9,477 nucleotides of DNA, from assembly GCA_003233295.1 (NCBI GenBank), contig QILJ01000036.1, forward strand, positions 1 through 9,477. Direction: 5' to 3'. Position 1 is the first letter of the stretch; the number at the start of each line of letters is the position of its first letter. Below, one piece after another: positions 1-6,509 of the stretch. Origin of the DNA: Ignavibacteria bacterium (lineage in GTDB: Bacteria > Bacteroidota > Ignavibacteria > Ignavibacteriales > Melioribacteraceae). Under the pieces are notes generated by a model. It had not been told where the DNA came from and ran no database searches. It saw nothing but the letters and a program-made list of their open reading frames with translations. The position numbers and the translations under genes were made by a program.

Positions 1-420
1 AATTCCCATCTCCCAATTAGCCGGATTACTGTATGCGGAAGCTTTCCCGCTGTCATCCCATGTTCTTACTTTCCAATAATATGCTTTTCGCGATTGAAGT
101 TCCGGACCAGCATAAACAACATGTGCAGATTGATTGGACTCAACTTTGTCGCTGTTCCAAACATCACCTTCGTCTTTGTTCAGTTTATCCAAACTACTGC
201 TCACTAAAATTTGATATGCTGTTTGTACCGCACCACGACGGGAATCATTGACCTCCCAGAAAAAACGAGGCTGCAACACATCTATCCCTAAAGGGTTATG
301 TTTATATTCAATTCGAAGATTTTGAGGTGCTCCTAACTCTTTCTTCTTTTCCGAACAACTTGAAAATATCATGAATGAGCTAAGCAGTAATAAAGCAGTT
401 AACAAAGAAGAATTTTTCAT
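1..420 (-). CDS. Alpha-L-rhamnosidase, GH78-like, N-terminal part (runs off left edge)
   Basis: The minus-strand frame is open from an ATG at 420 to the window edge (140 codons seen, no stop). The protein starts with a lipoprotein signal peptide: basic N-terminus, hydrophobic stretch, then FSSC with the lipid-accepting Cys at residue 22, followed by charged SEKKK. It is therefore probably anchored in the outer membrane or periplasm. The next part, roughly residues 30-140, has the conserved N-terminal features of bacterial rhamnosidases: LRIEYKHNPLGIDV, PRFFWEV, QTAYQILVSS, YYWKVRTWDDSGK and a closing NWEMGI. Members of this family hydrolyse terminal alpha-L-rhamnose from polysaccharides or glycosides, but the catalytic (alpha/alpha)6 domain lies outside the window, so activity cannot be checked. 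The start is supported by an AGGAG motif 8 nt upstream. Family assignment is confident; substrate is unknown. Confidence 0.88.
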   Translation of the reverse strand, partial: MKNSSLLTALLLLSSFMIFSSCSEKKKELGAPQNLRIEYKHNPLGIDVLQPRFFWEVNDSRRGAVQTAYQILVSSSLDKLNKDEGDVWNSDKVESNQSAHVVYAGPELQSRKAYYWKVRTWDDSGKASAYSNPANWEMGI

Positions 421-428
421 TTTGAAGT

Positions 429-433
429 CTCCT
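429..433 (-). promoter_or_regulatory. Ribosome binding site of the rhamnosidase gene
   Basis: On the minus strand AGGAG lies 8 nt before the ATG at 420. This is one of the few strong Shine-Dalgarno motifs in the window and fixes the start that gives a full lipoprotein signal. The rest of the 421-535 gap is very AT-rich; no clear terminator for the upstream phosphoesterase gene is visible there. Confidence 0.7.
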
Positions 434-535
434 AATTTAAAACTAATTATTGAGGGAATATGAATATTTTAAAATAATGATTTCTCAGATTAAAATTATT
501 TAAAAGAATAATTTAATGCTAAGATGAAAAATATT

Positions 536-2083
536 TTACCAAGCAATATAAAGCAGCTTACCGCCTATCACTTGTCCATGAAAGGTTTTTGTTTTGTATT
601 CTGTTACTAAACGCAACACCGGAGTTAAGTCACCCCATTTTGTAACTGTTAATGTTGACTTGCCGAATATTTTCAATTGCACATCAAGTTCCGTTCCTGC
701 CTTAATAACACCGGAAATTGGCTGCATCTCATATTTCCCTTCAGATTCCTCAGCTAGCCGGATAGTAAATTCAATATTTTCATTAATTTTTGATGCATCT
801 ATTTTTAGTATCGGTTCATAAGGAACTTCTACCATTGGTAATCTTTCCATTCTTTTTGAGATCGGTCCGTTGAAAACATTTATTATATCAAGTTCTTCTT
901 GCGGTTTAACCATTGCAAGATACTTTGAATCGATTGCTCCATTATTTTTACTCCATGAAACTAAATCCAGGACTTCTCCATTAACGCTAAGAGCTTTTAA
1001 TTCAATTTTGTTTTTATTTATCTCAACTTTTAAAAAATGATTTATAGATTCCGAAAATGCTAAAGACCGGTTTTGAACCGCTTCGTACAATGATGCTCCC
1101 GCTCCGCCGGTTGTAATGTAAGTTACCGCCCAAGCATCCGGCTTTGACAGCGGTCTTAAAGGAAAGAACCGTTCATAAAGATGTGAGTGCCCGGCAAAAA
1201 CCACATCAATTTTATATTTACTGAAAAGTTCCGGCCAAACATTTTTTCCCCATGCAGTTCTGTGTCCGCCAAGATTATAAACCGGGCGGTGCATCACTAC
1301 AAACTTCCAAGTTTTATCGCTGCTGTTTATATCTTTTTTAAACCACTTAATCATCTCGTTGCTGTATGGATACCGCCAATCGAGAAAAGTAAAATGCACA
1401 TTACCTATATCATACGAGAACCATAACTTAAGACTATCTTTGTGAGGGAATAGGAAATGGGTAAAAAGATCAGCATTGTCGCCGTCAACTTTATCAGATT
1501 CATGATCGCCTACTGCAGTTATGAATGGAATATGATTTATCATTTCTTTAGCCGGATCGAAAAACTGCGACTGCCAATTATCGTAGTTCCCCCCTTTTGC
1601 TACCAAGTCGCCGTTTGCAATTATTACAGCGGGATCGATCTTAATTATCTGATCAGCAATAGCTTTGAAGATATGAGGTTTCGATCTGCTGTCACCCAGC
1701 ACAACAAAACTAAATGGTTCGTTTTTACCAACACCACTTTTAAAAGTATGAATTTCTGAATTTATTTTATCCGAGGTTACCCTGTAAAAATATTTTTCCC
1801 CCTGTGTAAGATCTGTAAGATTTGCTTCATACAAATATCCGCTTTTCTTTTCTGAAATAAATTTCGCTTCTTTTGATCTTTCCAGTATTTCATCTTCTCC
1901 ATACCTCACAACGAAATCTGCTCTTGAACTGCTTTCCCATCTAATAGTAATTGAGTTACTTCCTGGATCAGCAAGATAAGGACCTTTTGTCAAACTCTGT
2001 GCATTAAGCGTGAGTAAAACTGGGAATAAGATTGTTGTAAAAAAAAGATACGAGACTGATTTTTTCGTAAATGTCATTTTCAT
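536..2083 (-). CDS. Exported purple-acid-phosphatase-like metallophosphoesterase
   Basis: 515 residues. Residues 1-29 look like a Sec signal peptide (KK, hydrophobic core, LNAQ cleavage region). Residues about 33-116 form a fibronectin-like PAP N-terminal domain (KGPYLADPGSNSITIRWES, GEKYFYRV). The calcineurin-type domain follows with the five expected metal motifs: GDSR (D131), NGDL (D159), GDHE (D193, H194), MHRP (H265) and GHSHLYER (H299, H301). The family hydrolyses phosphomonoesters or phosphodiesters with a dinuclear metal centre. Two deviations are visible: the usual Asn of GNHE is Asp, and the Tyr that gives true purple acid phosphatases their colour is missing from the second motif (GDLVAKG instead of GDxxY). 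Residues about 390-515 form an extra C-terminal region with beta-rich character and no T9SS signature. The start has no clear Shine-Dalgarno; an alternative ATG lies two codons in. It follows the ATPase stop by 25 bp. Substrate is unknown. Confidence 0.9.
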   Translation of the reverse strand: MKMTFTKKSVSYLFFTTILFPVLLTLNAQSLTKGPYLADPGSNSITIRWESSSRADFVVRYGEDEILERSKEAKFISEKKSGYLYEANLTDLTQGEKYFYRVTSDKINSEIHTFKSGVGKNEPFSFVVLGDSRSKPHIFKAIADQIIKIDPAVIIANGDLVAKGGNYDNWQSQFFDPAKEMINHIPFITAVGDHESDKVDGDNADLFTHFLFPHKDSLKLWFSYDIGNVHFTFLDWRYPYSNEMIKWFKKDINSSDKTWKFVVMHRPVYNLGGHRTAWGKNVWPELFSKYKIDVVFAGHSHLYERFFPLRPLSKPDAWAVTYITTGGAGASLYEAVQNRSLAFSESINHFLKVEINKNKIELKALSVNGEVLDLVSWSKNNGAIDSKYLAMVKPQEELDIINVFNGPISKRMERLPMVEVPYEPILKIDASKINENIEFTIRLAEESEGKYEMQPISGVIKAGTELDVQLKIFGKSTLTVTKWGDLTPVLRLVTEYKTKTFHGQVIGGKLLYIAW

Positions 2084-2108
2084 AATAGTAATTATTCAAT
2101 TAGCAAAT

Positions 2109-3422
2109 TTATAACTCTATAATTAAGTTTTTTAAATTAAATGCTGCATAAAGAGGTATATTAATAAATTCATTATCTCTAATAAAATTTCGGGGTGACA
2201 CTCTACAGATGATTTTAGGATTATATTTTTCCGCATAACTTCTTAAACTTTTCAGCGTTCTGTTTGTACCGCTTTTTACTTCAATTGGATAAATTTCATT
2301 TTCTAACTGTACGATAAAATCAACTTCAGCATCACTTTTCGATGTCCAATAAAATAGTTCTTTATTTCCAGAGACTTTTAGTTCATTTGCAATAAAGTTT
2401 TCGATAAAAGCACCATTATATTCAGAGAATAGTTTAGAGCCTTTGATTATAACATCCGAGGTAAGACCCAGCATAGCACCGAGTAGCCCTGTATCCAATA
2501 AATATATTTTAAACTTTGTACGATCGGCATATCCTGCCAAAGGAAGTTTTGGAACACTGATATTATATGCAGCATTTATAAGTCCTGCTTTCTTTAGCCA
2601 TTCAATTGTCTGTTCAAATAGAGATGCTCGTGCATTTTTTCGAACATCGCTATACTTGAATTTCTTGTTCTCTTTAGCAAGTTGATATGGAATAGAGTTC
2701 CACAATTCTGATGTTTTTATTGCTTGCGACCTATCCGTATATTTTGAAAAATCTCTGGAATAAGCTTCTAAGATATCATTCTGTATTTTTCTTGCTAAAA
2801 CTACATCTTTGTTATCAAGATAATTTTGCAGAACTTCAGGCATACCACCCAAGTAAAGGTACATTTTAAGATAATTGAGTAATTTTTCGTGTATCACTTC
2901 GGGCAAAGGCTCGATACTTTTAATTTCCGTTAATCTTTCAACTAAAAGTTTTTCGCCGAATGCAATTAAATATTCTTTGAAACTCATTGGATACAATGTC
3001 ATAAAATTCACTTTACCAACAGGGAAACTGCTCTCCTTACCTACGCTAACACCTAGCAGTGACCCAGCAGAAATAATATGATGTTCGGGTGCTTGCTCAT
3101 AAAAATATTTCAATGAGGTTATAGCTTCAGGCGCAATTTGTATTTCATCAAAAAATATTAATGTATCAGAGAAATTAATTTTTTTACCAATATAAAGACT
3201 TATGTTGTTTATAATATTTTGCGGGCTTAAATCTCCCAAAAATAACGTTCTTAAATCAGGATTCTGTTCAAAGTTCAAATATATATAATCAGAATATTCG
3301 CACTTTGCAAACTCATCAATTAGATAAGTTTTGCCTACTTGACGCGCGCCCTGCAATAACAATGGCTTTCGGTCTTTATTTTCTTTCCAATGAAGTAAGT
3401 CTTTATATAAAGTTCGCTTCAT
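2109..3422 (-). CDS. AAA ATPase with DUF4143 / PD-(D/E)XK-like C-terminal domain
   Basis: 437 residues, a typical length for this family. Walker A is GARQVGKT (25-32), Walker B is TLIFFDEIQ (87-95), and a sensor-like SAGS follows at 118-121. The middle portion has the usual YPMSFKEYL and YLYLGGMPEVL motifs. The C-terminal DUF4143 domain carries a pattern resembling a restriction-endonuclease-like core: E341 in FIENFIANEL, D368 in DAEVDFI, then EVK at 381-383. The family is widespread, often patchily distributed, and its cellular role is not established; nucleotide binding is supported by the motifs, DNA cleavage is not. There is no export signal, so it acts in the cytoplasm. It is preceded by a 280-bp gap containing five phased repeats, whose innermost copy carries the GGAG ribosome binding site 10 nt before the ATG. 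The phosphoesterase begins 25 bp after its stop and may be read through, but no functional link is evident. Confidence 0.9.
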   Translation of the reverse strand: MKRTLYKDLLHWKENKDRKPLLLQGARQVGKTYLIDEFAKCEYSDYIYLNFEQNPDLRTLFLGDLSPQNIINNISLYIGKKINFSDTLIFFDEIQIAPEAITSLKYFYEQAPEHHIISAGSLLGVSVGKESSFPVGKVNFMTLYPMSFKEYLIAFGEKLLVERLTEIKSIEPLPEVIHEKLLNYLKMYLYLGGMPEVLQNYLDNKDVVLARKIQNDILEAYSRDFSKYTDRSQAIKTSELWNSIPYQLAKENKKFKYSDVRKNARASLFEQTIEWLKKAGLINAAYNISVPKLPLAGYADRTKFKIYLLDTGLLGAMLGLTSDVIIKGSKLFSEYNGAFIENFIANELKVSGNKELFYWTSKSDAEVDFIVQLENEIYPIEVKSGTNRTLKSLRSYAEKYNPKIICRVSPRNFIRDNEFINIPLYAAFNLKNLIIEL

Positions 3423-3429
3423 TACTATT

Positions 3430-3577
3430 TATCTCCAAAAAAGTGCAAAGAAATATAAACATATCTCCAGAAAAGTGCAAGTATTACTTAAACTATCCCC
3501 CAAATAATGTAATTATTTGCAAATTTATCTCCAAAAAAGCGTAAAGAATGGCAGCAATTATCTCCATAAAAATGTAA
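3430..3577 (-). repeat. Five-copy 19-bp repeat array with 32-bp period upstream of the ATPase
   Basis: Copies, written on the plus strand, start at 3430, 3462, 3494, 3526 and 3559 and each spans 19 bp; spacing is 32, 32, 32 and 33 bp. In the direction of the gene they read TTGCACTTTTTTGGAGATA, TTGCACTTTTCTGGAGATA, TTACATTATTTGGGGGATA, TTACGCTTTTTTGGAGATA and TTACATTTTTATGGAGATA. The shared core is TT(A/G)C, a T-rich centre, then GG(A/G)GATA. The intervening 13-14 bp are mostly unrelated. The two copies nearest the gene are most alike; the outer three share TTAC. The period is about three helical turns, so all copies would face the same side of DNA, as expected for an operator array. The period is not a multiple of three, which argues against a coding origin. 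Confidence 0.85.
3433..3436 (-). promoter_or_regulatory. Ribosome binding site of the ATPase, embedded in the innermost repeat
   Basis: The GGAG of the gene-proximal repeat lies 10 nt before the ATG at 3422, so the repeat itself provides the probable Shine-Dalgarno sequence. GGAG is also present in three of the four outer copies (the third has GGGG), where no long reading frame follows. Confidence 0.6.
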
Positions 3578-3702
3578 TTGTTTGGATTATGCTGTTTTTT
3601 CAAACTTTTTAGGGATTTATATAAATATCTGTTTGGTTTTTGCATAACGGGTATATAATCGGGATTTATTTCATCTCCATTTGCGTATCCGCGCCTATTG
3701 TT
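3578..3702. other. AT-rich spacer between cysteine hydrolase and repeat array
   Basis: No gene is visible. It holds T-rich runs and a 12-bp AT-only palindrome (ATTTATATAAAT near 3615-3626). It presumably contains the end of the cysteine hydrolase transcript and the promoter of the ATPase, but no GC-rich hairpin with a U-tract and no convincing promoter pair can be pointed to. Confidence 0.4.
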
Positions 3703-4263
3703 TTATTTCAACAAATCGGCTTCAATCCTTTTCTTCCACTCATCCGAACTGGTCAACTCGCCCACGTGAGTATTAAAAAAAGTGAGTCTGGTTTTTCTCA
3801 TTGCTTCGTTATCTGTTGTAATACAATCCTCAAGAACAGCAACATTATATCCGAGTTCGAATCCTCCCGCCGCTGTAAGCAGTACACATACATGAGTATG
3901 AATTCCTGTTATCACAATGTTATTAATATTGCGTTGTTTCAGTTCTTGGTCCAACGAAGTATTGAAAAATCCGTTATACGTTTTCTTTTTAACTACAAGG
4001 TCATCAGCTTCCGGTTTTAGTTCATCAATCACTTGAGCGCCGAATGAATCTTTTACTGCATGAAGTCTCCATCTTTTGGCTAATAGGTCACTTTCGCTTT
4101 CCAGATTAGTATTCACATAAACGACTTGAATATTATTTTCTCTCGCAAACTCAATGGTTTTAGATAATGGAGGAATTACTTCTCTACAACGTTCACAGTA
4201 AAGGAGTCCATCAGGGTGGAGATAATCGTTTATCATATCTATTACTAATAACGCTGAATTCAT
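3703..4263 (-). CDS. Isochorismatase-like cysteine hydrolase
   Basis: 186 residues, the normal size for a single-domain member. The strand-1 motif ALLVIDMINDY gives the catalytic Asp (D9); VVKKKTYNGFFNT gives the catalytic Lys (most likely K93, three before Tyr96); GIHTHVCVLLTA gives the nucleophile Cys126. These three make the Asp-Lys-Cys triad used by nicotinamidases, N-carbamoyl-amide hydrolases and related amidases. The residue usually Asp in TDVCV is His124 here, and there is a CxxC pair (C23, C26) in the loop after strand 1; neither identifies the substrate. No signal peptide, so cytoplasmic. It begins 23 bp after the stop of the upstream transporter gene on the same strand, suggesting co-transcription and possibly processing of what the transporter imports. 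No strong Shine-Dalgarno precedes the ATG, which fits coupling to the upstream gene. Nicotinamidase is one option but is not demonstrated. Confidence 0.87.
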   Translation of the reverse strand: MNSALLVIDMINDYLHPDGLLYCERCREVIPPLSKTIEFARENNIQVVYVNTNLESESDLLAKRWRLHAVKDSFGAQVIDELKPEADDLVVKKKTYNGFFNTSLDQELKQRNINNIVITGIHTHVCVLLTAAGGFELGYNVAVLEDCITTDNEAMRKTRLTFFNTHVGELTSSDEWKKRIEADLLK

Positions 4264-4286
4264 AACTCGTGATGTTTTTTTGAACT

Positions 4287-5297
4287 CTATTTTTTATTCA
4301 GATAAAATACTTTCCCGGTTACTAACAATCCTACAAACACAAAAACCCCAAAAACCAAACTGCTAACAGCTAATTGCATTCCGCCGGATACTATATGACC
4401 GCTTGTACAGCCGCCAGCCATCCTTGCACCAAAGATCAAGATAAACCCGCCGACAAAAGACCAAATAATTCTCTGAGAATTAGAATTGTCCCTATATTTT
4501 TTCCAATTGTCATGTATTAGAGTGAGCTTAAATTCTTTCTTCATTAACGAAATAATCAATCCCGCGAGAAACGCCCCGGAAAGAAATATCATTTCCCAAT
4601 TACCAGGAACCATGACTTTTTCAAAATAACTGTTTTGAGTTGTTCCCGTTAATAGATCGGCACAATATGGATAAGCTGTTGATGCGCCTATAGGTCTGTT
4701 TGTTGTGAAAGATAAAAATACAATAAAATTTAAAATTGCTAAAGCAATTCCAGCGTAAAGCCATTTCATATCTTTAACTTCATCCTTTTTGTTCATCCAA
4801 AATGCAAGCCAAATAAATCCGGCTCCAAGAATTACTGCAAGCAGATAAAATACTACTGAATTTCCGACCAATGAGAACAAGGATATTTTACCAAGATCGG
4901 GTCCCAATATCCCACTGATAGAGGGAAGCAGTAATGTAAAAACCAAACCGCCGAAAAGACCTCCGATAATTCCAATGAGTGCATCTATTGAACCTTCACC
5001 GAATGAAACAGCAAGTGTCCCGGGACAGTAACCCAAAATTGCCATACCGATGCCGAAGATAAGTCCGCCAAGAACTATTCCACCTAAGATAAACGGTTTC
5101 ACATGATAGGATGCAAAACCTAGCCCGATTTCAACATTCAGCAATATTGCTCCAACACCAACTGCAACAGCTATTGCCTTAGCAACCGTAAGATCATCAA
5201 GCGTAGCCATTCCGCTGATAGTGTCGAATCTATTGAGTTTTGCATATAGTAAAATTGCACCGAATAAAAATCCTAATAATAAAATTATAAATGTCAT
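4287..5297 (-). CDS. YeeE/YedE (TsuA-like) sulfur-compound transporter
   Basis: 336 residues, mostly hydrophobic, with about nine membrane helices, an inner-membrane protein. The two pseudo-repeats of the Sulf_transp family are visible: GYCPGTLAVSFGEGS with Cys91, and GARMAGGCTSGHIVSGG with Cys297. In the thiosulfate transporter TsuA, cysteines at about positions 22, 91 and 293 relay thiosulfate across the membrane. Here the second and third are kept, but the equivalent of the first falls in KLNRFDTISG and is not Cys. A different Cys212 sits in the loop AYPYCADLL. It may therefore carry thiosulfate by an altered relay or carry another sulfur compound; this is inference. The start is supported by AGAGG 7 nt upstream. 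It is the first gene of a probable two-gene operon with the cysteine hydrolase (23-bp gap) and is divergent from the alpha/beta hydrolase. Confidence 0.88.
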   Translation of the reverse strand: MTFIILLLGFLFGAILLYAKLNRFDTISGMATLDDLTVAKAIAVAVGVGAILLNVEIGLGFASYHVKPFILGGIVLGGLIFGIGMAILGYCPGTLAVSFGEGSIDALIGIIGGLFGGLVFTLLLPSISGILGPDLGKISLFSLVGNSVVFYLLAVILGAGFIWLAFWMNKKDEVKDMKWLYAGIALAILNFIVFLSFTTNRPIGASTAYPYCADLLTGTTQNSYFEKVMVPGNWEMIFLSGAFLAGLIISLMKKEFKLTLIHDNWKKYRDNSNSQRIIWSFVGGFILIFGARMAGGCTSGHIVSGGMQLAVSSLVFGVFVFVGLLVTGKVFYLNKK

Positions 5298-5451
5298 TGA
5301 ATTTCCTCTTAAAATTAAATTTAGTTGCCAAAATTTAAACTAAAAAAGAATACCCAAATTCACAATTTATTTTTCGCTCATTTAATTCATAATTCCCTAT
5401 GAAATATTTATTTTATAGTATTGATATTTAATAACAGTTGAGTTTGCCGAT
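5298..5451. promoter_or_regulatory. Divergent promoter region with a 6-bp inverted repeat
   Basis: This 154-bp, very AT-rich gap separates two genes that point away from each other, so it should hold promoters for both. An exact inverted repeat, TTCATA then TATGAA with a 6-nt spacer, lies at 5386-5403 and could be an operator or a chance hairpin in AT-rich DNA. TATA-like hexamers occur (for example TATAGT around 5414-5419), but no pair with convincing spacing is assigned. No Shine-Dalgarno is visible before the plus-strand ATG at 5452. Confidence 0.45.
5305..5309 (-). promoter_or_regulatory. Ribosome binding site of the YeeE/YedE transporter
   Basis: AGAGG (within AAGAGGAAA) on the minus strand, 7 nt before the ATG at 5297, a good Shine-Dalgarno that fixes the start. 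Confidence 0.65.
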
Positions 5452-6405
5452 ATGAGAAAACTAATCTTAATTCTTTCATTAGTGTTATTTGCAGTTTCAG
5501 TTGCAGGTCAATCATTTCCCGATAGTGAAACCGACGGACAATATTACGAAGTGAACGGGGCAAAATTATGGGTAGTGAGTTTTGGCGAGGGTGAACCGCT
5601 ATTTTTTATCGCTGGAGGTCCGGGTGGAACACATTATGGTTTGAGAAGTTTTGATTCACTTTCAACAACCAACACATTAGTATATTATGATGGTTTCGGT
5701 AGAGGGAAATCTGATACAGCAAAGGTTGTAACTGAATATACCCTTGACAGAGATATTGAAGATCTGGAAGGACTGCGCATTGAAATGGGGTTTTCTAAGA
5801 TAAATATTCTTGGGCATTCATACGGCGGACTTGTCGCTCAAGGATATGCAATAAGATATCCCGATAATGTTTCTCACTTAATTTTGGCTAACACATTTCA
5901 TTCGTATTTGATGTGGCAGGCGAACGACGATAATTGCAATCATGAGATCAAAACCAACTATCCTGAAGTTTGGAAAGAATTAATGGAAGTAAGAGAAAAA
6001 GGAGCGATCTCAAGCGATAAGATCCATCAAGAAATTTACGGTAAAGTGCCGTATGGATTTTTATATGCATATAACGCCGGCAGATTTGCAAAGCGAACTC
6101 GGAAACCCTATCCAAACCCATTCAATAGTAAATTATATTATCAAATGGTTGGAAAGGACGGTGATTTTATAGTTGGAAGTGATATAGGCAATTTTGATTT
6201 CAGAAAAGACTTGAAAAATCTGAACATGCCGATATTGATTATTGCCGGAAGATTTGATAGAGTAGCCGTTCCAACGCAGATGGTAAAATATAAGGAGTAT
6301 TGTCCCCAAGCAGAATTTGTGATGTTCGAAAAGAGCGGGCATAATCCCCAAATAGAAGAACCCGCTAAAGAATTTGCTTTGATCAGAGAATTTCTTTCAA
6401 AATAA
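5452..6405 (+). CDS. Exported alpha/beta hydrolase, proline-iminopeptidase-like (S33)
   Basis: 317 residues. Residues 1-20 form a Sec signal peptide (MRKLILILSLVLFAVSVAGQ). The alpha/beta-hydrolase core follows: GGPGG at 55-59, the oxyanion motif typical of S33 prolyl aminopeptidases; DGFGRGKSD at 80-88; the nucleophile elbow GHSYGG with Ser123; Asp269 in AGRFDRVAVP; and His297 in SGHNPQIEEP. The complete Ser-Asp-His triad means it should be active. S33 enzymes remove N-terminal proline or act on related amides and esters; a peptidase is the best guess, but close relatives include esterases and dehalogenases. The export signal suggests a periplasmic peptide- or ester-cleaving role. It is transcribed alone, divergent from the transporter and convergent with the long repeat protein. 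The start gives a clean signal peptide, though it lacks a strong Shine-Dalgarno. Confidence 0.88.
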   Translation: MRKLILILSLVLFAVSVAGQSFPDSETDGQYYEVNGAKLWVVSFGEGEPLFFIAGGPGGTHYGLRSFDSLSTTNTLVYYDGFGRGKSDTAKVVTEYTLDRDIEDLEGLRIEMGFSKINILGHSYGGLVAQGYAIRYPDNVSHLILANTFHSYLMWQANDDNCNHEIKTNYPEVWKELMEVREKGAISSDKIHQEIYGKVPYGFLYAYNAGRFAKRTRKPYPNPFNSKLYYQMVGKDGDFIVGSDIGNFDFRKDLKNLNMPILIIAGRFDRVAVPTQMVKYKEYCPQAEFVMFEKSGHNPQIEEPAKEFALIREFLSK

Positions 6406-6509
6406 TCGTTTTTGGAATGGAGGTTTTTTATTTCCAACCGAGATTATGCAATAAGAAAGAAAATTTAGGCAGCAAAGACTTCATCTATTGCACAAAAATT
6501 TATTGGAGA
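6406..6509. other. Convergent intergenic region
   Basis: 104 bp between two converging stop codons. It contains two weak inverted repeats: TTGGAA (from 6413) with TTCCAA (to 6437) around a T-rich loop, and TGCAATA (6447-6453) with TATTGCA (6486-6492). Either might help termination, but neither is a standard GC-rich hairpin followed by a T run. Confidence 0.35.

Noticed and set aside
33..251. Plus-strand open frame of 72 codons
   Set aside because: It lies antisense to the rhamnosidase coding sequence, which has strong family motifs; the plus-strand peptide is not protein-like.
3430..3577. CRISPR array
   Set aside because: The period is only 32 bp with 13-14 bp between 19-bp motifs, the motifs are imperfect, and no cas gene is present; the spacing fits an operator-type array better.
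3615..3626. AT-only 12-bp palindrome as an operator or terminator
   Set aside because: Such palindromes are expected by chance in DNA this AT-rich, and no U-tract follows.
3665..3685. Sixth copy of the ATPase-upstream repeat (CATCTCCATTTGCG)
   Set aside because: It shares only the ATCTCCA part, is about 80 bp beyond the last copy and is out of phase with the 32-bp period.
6413..6492. Bidirectional terminator between the converging genes
   Set aside because: The stems are only 6-7 bp with loops of 14-32 nt and no adjacent GC-rich pairing, so a confident terminator call is not possible.
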